Below are positions 1 through 6,237 of a DNA stretch of 30,403 bases, piece after piece (the stretch's first letter is position 1; each line of letters starts with the position of its first letter). The DNA is from Candidatus Omnitrophota bacterium (GTDB taxonomy: Bacteria; Hinthialibacterota; Hinthialibacteria; Hinthialibacterales; JAKPRU01): contig JAKQSI010000127.1 of the NCBI GenBank assembly GCA_029570205.1, positions 1 through 30,403 of the forward strand, written 5' to 3'. Under the pieces are notes generated by a model that did not search any database, was not told the origin of the DNA, and worked only from the letters and a program-made list of their open reading frames with translations. The position numbers and the translations under genes were made by a program.

Positions 1-1
1 C

Positions 2-109
2 AAGCAGGTAGAGGAAGCGCAGCAGAAAATTGTCGCGATTATCCGCCGCCTGGAAGATGCCGGAGAAATCATTATTTCCCGCGGCGGCGAAGAGGACATG
101 ATGGTGTAA
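2..109 (+). CDS. fliG: Flagellar motor switch protein FliG, C-terminal end (partial)
   Basis: Only the last 35 residues are in the window. The reading frame that opens at base 2 gives KQVEEAQQKIVAIIRRLEDA, then GEIIISRGGEEDMMV, then TAA. This is the classic FliG tail: the EEAQQKIV helix followed by the GEI.I.RGGEE(D/E) ending. FliG sits in the rotor's C-ring on the cytoplasmic face, contacts the stator and generates torque. The identification rests on this tail and on fliH-fliI-fliJ following downstream in the usual order. The start and most of the gene lie to the left of the window. Confidence 0.9.
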   Translation, partial: KQVEEAQQKIVAIIRRLEDAGEIIISRGGEEDMMV

Positions 110-140
110 CAATGGGGGATTGCGGATTATGAATTATGAA

Positions 141-706
141 CAGTAGGACAGGCCTCCGTGCCTGTCAAAAAAAGATAAACAGTAGGACAGGCCTCCGTGC
201 CTGTCAGATTGAGGAACAGTAGGACAGGCCTCCGTGCCTGTCAGATTGAGGAACAGTAGGACAGGCCTCCGTGCCTGTCGAAAGAAGATGAACGGCAGGA
301 CAGGCCTCCGTGCCTGTCGAAGGAAGATAAACAGTAGGACAGGCCTCCGTGCCTGTCGAAGGAAGATAAACAGTAGGACAGGCCTCCGTGCCTGTCGAAA
401 GAAGATAAACGGTAGGACAGGCCTCCGTGCCTGTCGAAGGAAGATAAACAGTAGGACAGGCCTCCGTGCCTGTCGAAGGGAAATAAACGGTAGGACAGGC
501 CTCCGTGCCTGTCGAAAGAAGATAAACAGTAGGACAGGCCTCCGTGCCTGTCGAAGGAAGATAAACAGTAGGACAGGCCTCCGTGCCTGTCGAAGGAAGA
601 TAAACGGCAGGACAGGCCCCCGTGCCTGTCGAAAGAAGATGAACAGTAGGACAGGCCTCCGTGCCTGTCAGATTGAGGAACGGTAGGACAGGCCTCCGTG
701 CCTGTC
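141..706. repeat. 15-copy tandem array of 37/39-bp hairpin repeats
   Basis: Fifteen copies of a 20-nt core, GACAGGCCTCCGTGCCTGTC, lie head to tail. The cores start at 147, 186, 223, 260, 299, 338, 377, 416, 455, 494, 533, 572, 611, 650 and 687. Each core folds as a 7-bp stem (GACAGGC/GCCTGTC) with a 6-nt loop. The period is 39 bp in eleven steps and 37 bp in three (copies 2-3, 3-4 and 14-15). Linkers come in two types: 19 nt, like gaaggaagataaacagtag, and 17 nt, like agattgaggaacagtag. One core (611) carries a C in the loop. The array fills the space between fliG and the next gene. The 39-bp period (13 codons) keeps long frames open on both strands, but the 37-bp steps break those frames, so I treat it as non-coding. 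It is not CRISPR, because the linkers are near-identical. Confidence 0.95.
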
Positions 707-740
707 AGGTTCTCCGAGAATTGAACGAAAGGTACATCGC

Positions 741-1217
741 ATGAAGATATTTCTGGCATCGCCTTTGGGATTTATGGAGAGTTCCAGGCCGTTTATCTCA
801 AGACTTGTGAACGTATTGGAAGAAGGGGGGCATACCGTTCTGGACCCATGGGATCTGGCGGAGCCGTTTAGCGAGAAACAGGAGAGCGCCAACCACATTT
901 CGGATGAAAAAACCCGCCGAGAGCAGCTTCATCGAATCAGCATGGCCATCGCCGGGCAGAATCATCAACTCCTGAAGGAGGCGGACGGCATCCTGGCGAT
1001 CCTGGATGGTTCCGATGTCGATTCCGGGACGGCAAGTGAAATCGGTTGCGCGTTCGGAATCGGTGGTAAAATAATCAACGGGTATCGGAATGATTTCCGT
1101 CGCGCCGGGGAGAACGATGGATGCCTTGTCAACTTGCAGATCCAGTACTGGATCGAGCAGTCCGGCGGACAGATTTATACGAGTCTGGAGGCCCTTCGGG
1201 ATTGTCGATGGGCGTAG
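741..1217 (+). CDS. Nucleoside 2-deoxyribosyltransferase-like protein
   Basis: A 158-residue protein with the hallmarks of the nucleoside 2-deoxyribosyltransferase family (Pfam PF05014). The N-terminus KIFLASPLGF matches the family's first strand and loop. DSGTASEIG at residues 94-102 contains the expected catalytic glutamate, E100, within the D.GT..E.G motif. GGKIINGYRNDFR follows, as in the family's third core strand. Family members cleave or exchange the N-glycosidic bond of (deoxy)nucleosides, or act on related nucleotides such as dNMPs; the substrate here cannot be read. The start is supported by AAAGG at 728-732, 8 nt before the ATG. It lies between the repeat array and fliH in the same direction, 30 nt before fliH, so it is probably co-transcribed with flagellar genes. 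That is an unusual place for a nucleotide-metabolism enzyme. Confidence 0.8.
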   Translation: MKIFLASPLGFMESSRPFISRLVNVLEEGGHTVLDPWDLAEPFSEKQESANHISDEKTRREQLHRISMAIAGQNHQLLKEADGILAILDGSDVDSGTASEIGCAFGIGGKIINGYRNDFRRAGENDGCLVNLQIQYWIEQSGGQIYTSLEALRDCRWA

Positions 1218-1247
1218 TTCGATCAGGCAGAATGGAAGATACGCGAG

Positions 1248-2027
1248 ATGTCGAGAGTCATTAAAGCGCCGAATGTACGCGAAGCGCGCCCGATGAGCAT
1301 CGTCAACCGGGAGATGGTACTTCGGTACGTAGAGGATGAAGCACAGCAGATCCGTGAACAGGCGGTGGTGGAGGCCCAGGACATGATCTCCGCCGCGCAG
1401 GTCCAGGTCGATGAGATCCTTGCCGAGGCCCGGGCGCAGGCGGAAGGAATCCTTGCCGAGGCGCAGGCGCAAGCGCAGGGAATCCGTGAATCGGCTCGCG
1501 AAGAGGGAATGCAGAAGGGCGACGCGGCCGGCCGCAAGCAGGTTCGAACCGAAGTTGCCGGTCTCATGGCGGACTTGGCGAACATGCTCAAAGAGGGCCG
1601 GCAGACCCTGGAGGACATGATCGTCCGACAAGAAAGAGAAATCCGCCGTCTCGTCGCCCAGATCGCCTCCAAAGTCGTGCAACAGATCATCGATGAGGAC
1701 CATGAAACTGTGGCGCGAATCGCGCGGGAATGTATCCGACTGGCCGGCGATCGGCAGACCCTCACGATTCTGATTCACCCGGAGGATCACGAGATTATCG
1801 AGCAGTATTGCCCGGAATATCGAGTCGCATTCGACAATCTGGAGAAAATCGAAATTCGCGACGATCTCCGTGTCCCCCGTGGCGGAGTAATCATTGAAAC
1901 CGGCAGCGGCGGAGTCGATGGGAGGATTCACCGGCAGCTCGGGTATATCCGGGAAACACTGGTACCGGAGGAACCCGGGGAAATAGAAGAGCAGACGTTA
2001 GAAGATATCCCGGAGCCGGAGGAATAA
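1248..2027 (+). CDS. fliH: Flagellar export assembly protein FliH
   Basis: A 259-residue FliH/HrpE-type protein. It opens MSRVIKAPNV, the common SRVIK start of FliH. A long coiled coil follows (about residues 30-115), rich in A, E and Q with EILAEARAQAEG-type heptads. The conserved C-terminal domain contains LTILIHPEDHEII and the IRDDLRVPRGGVIIETGSGGVDGRI segment. FliH forms the peripheral stalk that holds the FliI ATPase to the export gate and restrains its activity. Its stop codon shares one base with the fliI start, which indicates translational coupling. The acidic tail (EEPGEIEEQTLEDIPEPEE) adds little to the call. Confidence 0.92.
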   Translation: MSRVIKAPNVREARPMSIVNREMVLRYVEDEAQQIREQAVVEAQDMISAAQVQVDEILAEARAQAEGILAEAQAQAQGIRESAREEGMQKGDAAGRKQVRTEVAGLMADLANMLKEGRQTLEDMIVRQEREIRRLVAQIASKVVQQIIDEDHETVARIARECIRLAGDRQTLTILIHPEDHEIIEQYCPEYRVAFDNLEKIEIRDDLRVPRGGVIIETGSGGVDGRIHRQLGYIRETLVPEEPGEIEEQTLEDIPEPEE

Positions 2028-3367
2028 TGTTCGAGGCACATCCGGTAGCATGGCAGAACCTTGAGAGCAGTGTGGCCGATCTGCATACAATCCGGCTTCG
2101 CGGCCGAATTGAGGAAGTGGTCGGCCTGTTGACGCTTTCGAGAGGGCCGGGTGGCTCCATCGGGGATCTGGTTTTCATCTATCCGGGCGGGGACCATGCG
2201 CCCATTCCTGCGGAGATTGTCGGATTTCGATCCGGGCGTGTCATTCTGATGCCCCTGGGACCCGCGCTTGGTGTATATCCCGGCGCGGAGGTGATCTCGA
2301 CCGGCGCGCCGATCCGGATCCGCTGCGGGTCGGAAATGCTGGGGCGTGTGATCGACGGAATGGGGCATCCCATCGACGGGAAAGGAACGATGCTCACGGA
2401 TGAATGGCGGTCCATCATCGCCCGACCACCCAGCGCCATCGCACGAAAACGAATCACAACGCCGCTGGCGACCGGGATCAAAGCGCTCGATGGATTTCTC
2501 ACATGGGGGCGCGGTCAGAGAATCGGTGTGTTCTCCGGCAGCGGTGTCGGCAAAAGCACACTGATGGGCATGATCGCCCGAAACACCGAGGCCGAAGTGA
2601 ATGTGATCGGCCTGATCGGCGAACGCGGCCGTGAGGTGCGCGAATTCCTGGAAAAGGACCTCGGCGAAGACGGATTAAAGCGCAGTGTCGTTATTGTGGT
2701 CACTTCGGATAATCCGGCGTTGCTTCGGGTAAAGGGAGCTTTCGCGGCTATCACGGTCGCCGAGTATTTCCGCGACCAGGGCAAGGATGTCATGTTCATG
2801 ATGGATTCAGTAACGCGCCTGGCAATGGCTCAACGTGAGGTGGGCCTTGCCGCAGGCGAACCGCCGACAACACGTGGCTATACACCCTCGGTATTCGCAA
2901 TGCTTCCGGGTTTCCTGGAACGCGCGGGAACGAGTATCGGCGAGGGGTCTATTACGGGTCTGTTTACCGTGCTGGTCGAAGGCGATGATATGAACGAGCC
3001 GGTGGCGGACGCCGTACGCGGTATTCTGGACGGTCATGTCGTCCTGACTCGAAAGCTGGCAACACGCAGCCATTATCCGGCCATCGACGTGCAACAAAGC
3101 ATCAGCCGTCTCATGGTCGATATTGTCCCCGATGACCATAACATGGCTGCCCGTCGACTCGTTCACGTTCTTTCCGTCTATCGCGACTCGGAAGATCTCA
3201 TCAACATCGGCGCGTACCAGAAAGGTTCCAGTCCGGAGATCGACCTGTCCATCCAAATGATCGGGCCGATTGAGGAATTCCTGCGCCAGGGTATTCGGGA
3301 GCAAGTCTCTTATCCGGAAGTGGTGCAGCAGGTCAAGCTCCTGGCCGCGAAGGCCGGGTTAAAATGA
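2027..3367 (+). CDS. fliI: Flagellum-specific ATPase FliI
   Basis: A 446-residue ATPase of the F1-beta/type III secretion family, full length for FliI. Residues 1-100 form the beta-barrel N-domain. Walker A is GSGVGKST at 171-178. GERGREV follows at 199-205, and Walker B is VMFMMDS at about 255-261. The family signature GEPPTTRGYTPSVFAMLP comes shortly after. FliI forms the cytoplasmic hexamer that helps unfold and deliver rod, hook and filament subunits to the flagellar export gate, together with FliH and FliJ. The ATG overlaps the fliH stop by one base, and the stop overlaps a possible upstream start of the next gene by four bases. Confidence 0.96.
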   Translation: MFEAHPVAWQNLESSVADLHTIRLRGRIEEVVGLLTLSRGPGGSIGDLVFIYPGGDHAPIPAEIVGFRSGRVILMPLGPALGVYPGAEVISTGAPIRIRCGSEMLGRVIDGMGHPIDGKGTMLTDEWRSIIARPPSAIARKRITTPLATGIKALDGFLTWGRGQRIGVFSGSGVGKSTLMGMIARNTEAEVNVIGLIGERGREVREFLEKDLGEDGLKRSVVIVVTSDNPALLRVKGAFAAITVAEYFRDQGKDVMFMMDSVTRLAMAQREVGLAAGEPPTTRGYTPSVFAMLPGFLERAGTSIGEGSITGLFTVLVEGDDMNEPVADAVRGILDGHVVLTRKLATRSHYPAIDVQQSISRLMVDIVPDDHNMAARRLVHVLSVYRDSEDLINIGAYQKGSSPEIDLSIQMIGPIEEFLRQGIREQVSYPEVVQQVKLLAAKAGLK

Positions 3368-3390
3368 CCCCGAAGCGGGAAGGACAAATC

Positions 3391-4605
3391 ATGCGCGCAT
3401 TCCGGTATCGTCTGGCCTCTTACCAGCGCATCAAGCGCCACAAGATCGAGGAGACGGAACAGGAAATCGCACGACTTGAAGGCGAGGTTCAAAAACGCTT
3501 TCGTCAGATCGAGGAAGGCCGGAGAAGGCTCGCGGAATATCAGCGCTTTTTTATGGAGGAAGTTCCGGAAATCCATTCCCCGGAAATTGAGGCAACCGAG
3601 GCCGCATTTCGAGGATATACATTCCTTGAGGAGGCACGCCGGTTTCGAGAAATTGAGGACCTGCGCCGAAAACAGGAAAAAAAACGAAAAGAGCTGGTGA
3701 CGCTATATCAGGAGGAAAAAATGCTGGAACGCCTGAAAGATCGTCAGTATGAAGCCTGGCAGAAAGAGGAGCAGCGACAGGATATCTACCTGCTCGATGA
3801 GATGGGGGGGCAAGCGCATTTGCGGAAACAAAAACCCTCCGGTGGAGCCATGCTGGTCATCCTCGGCCTCGTGGCCCTGATCGGGGCCGCAGGCGGGATC
3901 CTGATAGCGTTGGGGAAACATCATACAATTCTCCAGCGGTTCGGACTGGAAAAACCGGTTACGGTCGCCTCGGCAACCGCTGAAATCGCCGTAGCGCCCT
4001 CCGTTCCCGGTCAATATGACATTAAAGACCTCTACGGGGACTTAGACCGTCCCGCAAACGAAGTACTGAACCAGATGATGGAAATGAGCCAGACGCTCCG
4101 ACAGCGTCGGCAGGAGGCCCGCGAGGAACAGGCACGGCTCGAAGCTGAGCGGAAAGCGCTGGAAGAAAGCGAAAAACAACTGGCGGACCGTCTCGGCGCT
4201 CTGGAATCGAAAATTAACCAACTCAAACGGTTACAGGAAGAGGAACAGGAACGACTGGCCGGTATGCACATGCAGCGCGTGACCGAGATTTCCGGGGCGC
4301 TTCAGCGCATGAAACCCAAAGGCGCGGCGGATCTGCTGACCGAAATGTGGAAAATCGATCCGGCGGAGGACCCCGACGCCAGAGACATTGTCCTGGATGT
4401 CTTTCGCAGCATCCCCTCCGCAAAACGAAACAAGATACTCGACGCTCTGGTAAAAAGCAGCAAAACCGAAGCGGCAGATATGGTACTGAAATTCGTCCAA
4501 ATCGAACCGGTTGCAACTCCGGCTTCTGTCGCTTCTACCACATCGACCGTATCCACGGCGGCCGCGCCGGTTCCAACATCCGCCACCGCCCCGGCGACAC
4601 AGTAG
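3391..4605 (+). CDS. FliJ-MotE fusion: export chaperone coiled coil joined to a periplasmic motor protein domain
   Basis: A 404-residue protein. Residues 1-150 look like FliJ: MRAFRYRLASYQRIKRHKIEE, then a long charged antiparallel coiled coil. FliJ is normally a soluble protein of about 150 residues that works with FliI. A hydrophobic helix follows at about 152-175 (GAMLVILGLVALIGAAGG). The rest resembles MotE/YlxF: a coiled coil at about 225-290, then an MgtE-N-like domain at about 292-372 with GALQRMKPKGAADLLTEM, and an A/T/P-rich tail. Many flagellar operons carry fliJ followed by ylxF/motE; here both lie in one frame with no internal stop. I chose ATG 3391 because GGAAGGA at 3378-3384 sits 6 nt upstream; an ATG at 3364 overlapping the fliI stop is the alternative and adds nine residues. 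The topology, with FliJ inside and MotE outside, is consistent. Confidence 0.8.
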   Translation: MRAFRYRLASYQRIKRHKIEETEQEIARLEGEVQKRFRQIEEGRRRLAEYQRFFMEEVPEIHSPEIEATEAAFRGYTFLEEARRFREIEDLRRKQEKKRKELVTLYQEEKMLERLKDRQYEAWQKEEQRQDIYLLDEMGGQAHLRKQKPSGGAMLVILGLVALIGAAGGILIALGKHHTILQRFGLEKPVTVASATAEIAVAPSVPGQYDIKDLYGDLDRPANEVLNQMMEMSQTLRQRRQEAREEQARLEAERKALEESEKQLADRLGALESKINQLKRLQEEEQERLAGMHMQRVTEISGALQRMKPKGAADLLTEMWKIDPAEDPDARDIVLDVFRSIPSAKRNKILDALVKSSKTEAADMVLKFVQIEPVATPASVASTTSTVSTAAAPVPTSATAPATQ

Positions 4606-4640
4606 AGATTGTCCAGGGGGCACAAAGGTACTTAAGAACT

Positions 4641-4680
4641 TCTCCCCCAAGTTTGGGGGAGATAAAGACGGGGTTGAATC
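4641..4680 (-). repeat. Dispersed 40-nt hairpin element, copy 1 (inverted)
   Basis: TCTCCCCCAA-GT-TTGGGGGAGA at 4641-4662 is a perfect 10-bp inverted repeat, followed by a GGGGTTGAATC tail. Reverse-complemented, it reads gattcaacccc, an 8-10 nt spacer, then the CCCCCAA/TTGGGGG hairpin. The same layout recurs at 11373, 15241, 21460 and 27726. This copy lies between the convergent fliJ-motE fusion and sulfatase genes, where it could act as a two-way terminator, although no long T-run follows it. Confidence 0.85.
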
Positions 4681-4695
4681 TGCCATATCCACTAT

Positions 4696-6222
4696 CTACT
4701 TCCCATCCCTCGGTTGCAGATAATAATCCAGCTGATCCTCCACGCTCAATCCCGATGGAATCCCCTCGCGCGCGGGAGAAGTCTCTGCAAATCGTCGAAG
4801 CATCTCCCGCTGAAATTTGTCTACTGTCTCGCGATATTCCGGACGGTCCGCCAAGTTGATGAACTCATTCGGATCGTTGAGAATATCGAACAGTATCCGC
4901 ATCCTGCCCGGTAACGGCCGCCCCGTTTTGTAGCCGTCCTGCCTCTCGCGTTTCCCTGTTATGTAGACAAATTTGTACCGCTGAGTCCGCACCATGGCTT
5001 CTTCATTTTCGAGATATTCACTGAACACAACATCGCGGATCTCCGACTGGATTCCTTCGATTAACGGCAACAGGCTTTTACCCTCTACGATATCAGGAAC
5101 AGGAACGCCGCACACCTCTGAGATAGTCGGAACAATATCAATAAACTCCGCCAGTGAGTCCACAACCTTGCTCTCCGAAGCGCCGGGCAGTTGAACAATC
5201 AGCGGCGCGCGTACGGCCTGGTCATAAGAACAATGTTTCTCAAATCGACCATGATGACCCAGGTTGTAGCCATGATCGCCGATATAAATGACCAGCGTAT
5301 TCTTATCGAACCCTGTTTCTTTCAGCGTTTCCAGAACCAGACCGACGTTTTTGTCCATGTAGGCTACGGAGGTATAATTGGAAGCGATAATGTGCTGTTT
5401 TTCGGAGCGGGTCAAATTGCGAAAGATCTCCGGGATTTGCCAATCATCCTCCGGACCGGGTTCGGGCACATCAAAAGAGGCCGGTTCGTACATTCCCCGG
5501 TACTCGATGGGGAAATGAAACGGCGAATGCGGTTCGTAAAAGCTGGTAATCAGGAAAAACGGTTGATCTCGACTCTGTCGTAGATATTCCTGCGCCTTGC
5601 GGGCAAACCATGTACCCGGCATATCCTCATCGTACGCGCCGAACGGCAGGTATGATCCGTTCAGCCAGATCGCCGCCGGATCCTTAAACGGTCTCCACGG
5701 CGGAAGTACCTCCATATCATCCGGCAAGGGCCGCGCGCGATGCAGCTGTTGATACGCCTGATGCTCGGCCAGATCCAGCCGGAAATCAAAACCATGGCGA
5801 AGGTCGCTGTTGAAGTGCATTTTGCCGATAGCGGCGGTGGTGTAGCCGTACGGTTTAAGTAACTCCGCGAGCGTAGTCGTTTCCGCCGGAAGCGCCGTCG
5901 CCAGTTGAGTCACTCCAATGGAATGCGGCAGCCGCCCTGTGAGAAACGACTGCCGCGATGCGGTACACATGGGGCAATTCACAAAAGCGTTTGTGAACCG
6001 CACTCCGCTTCCCGCCAGATTATCCAGGTTGGGAGTCCTGGCACGATCATTCCCATACGCACCGCACACATAAGCCGCGTGATCGTCGCTGATTAAGAAG
6101 AGTACATTCGGCGGCTTTGCTGCTTCCTTGACACCGAATGCGCGCCCCCGGTTTGCCGCGCAGGCCAGCGCGACTAATCCTGCCTTTTGTATGAACTTCC
6201 GCCGGTCAATCTCTCGTGCCAT
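4696..6222 (-). CDS. Tat-secreted sulfatase (formylglycine-dependent, S1 type)
   Basis: About 508 residues. The N-terminus DRRKFIQ plus a hydrophobic stretch (AGLVALACAA) is a twin-arginine signal, so the enzyme is exported folded. The sulfatase fold is clear: SDDH near residue 46 (metal), CTASRQSFLTGR at about 86 (formylglycine site, a C-x-A-x-R form of C-x-P-x-R), GKMH near 133, EPHSPF near 230, and GDHG at about 315 (metal). Family members hydrolyse sulfate esters, often on polysaccharides; the substrate is unknown. The ATG at 6222 is preceded by AAGGAGG 8 nt upstream, which favours it over a TTG one codon earlier. It follows the alpha-2-macroglobulin gene with 13 nt between them. No maturation enzyme (FGE or anSME) is in the window. 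Confidence 0.93.
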   Translation of the reverse strand: MAREIDRRKFIQKAGLVALACAANRGRAFGVKEAAKPPNVLFLISDDHAAYVCGAYGNDRARTPNLDNLAGSGVRFTNAFVNCPMCTASRQSFLTGRLPHSIGVTQLATALPAETTTLAELLKPYGYTTAAIGKMHFNSDLRHGFDFRLDLAEHQAYQQLHRARPLPDDMEVLPPWRPFKDPAAIWLNGSYLPFGAYDEDMPGTWFARKAQEYLRQSRDQPFFLITSFYEPHSPFHFPIEYRGMYEPASFDVPEPGPEDDWQIPEIFRNLTRSEKQHIIASNYTSVAYMDKNVGLVLETLKETGFDKNTLVIYIGDHGYNLGHHGRFEKHCSYDQAVRAPLIVQLPGASESKVVDSLAEFIDIVPTISEVCGVPVPDIVEGKSLLPLIEGIQSEIRDVVFSEYLENEEAMVRTQRYKFVYITGKRERQDGYKTGRPLPGRMRILFDILNDPNEFINLADRPEYRETVDKFQREMLRRFAETSPAREGIPSGLSVEDQLDYYLQPRDGK

Positions 6223-6230
6223 CAAAGGAA

Positions 6231-6237
6231 CCTCCTT
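6231..6237 (-). promoter_or_regulatory. Strong Shine-Dalgarno overlapping the upstream stop codon
   Basis: On the - strand AAGGAGG lies 8 nt before the sulfatase ATG. Its first bases are the end of the TAA stop of the alpha-2-macroglobulin gene (6236-6238). This decides the sulfatase start and implies that the two genes are translated from one message, with coupling. Confidence 0.8.

Noticed and set aside
234-686. Open frame through the repeat array on the + strand (SRTGLRACRRKIN repeats)
   Set aside because: It exists only because 39 bp is a multiple of three. The 37-bp units break the frame, the peptide is a pure translation of the hairpin, and there is no ribosome-binding site or family match.
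141-706. CRISPR array
   Set aside because: The linkers between cores are nearly identical rather than unique, they are only 17-19 nt long, and no cas genes are nearby.
241-759. Open frame through the array on the - strand (DRHGGLSY repeats)
   Set aside because: Same cause as the + strand frame. It also overlaps the start of the deoxyribosyltransferase-like gene.
798-1931. Long antisense frame opposite the deoxyribosyltransferase and fliH genes
   Set aside because: Both + strand genes have clear family motifs, Shine-Dalgarno sequences and operon spacing. The antisense frame has none.
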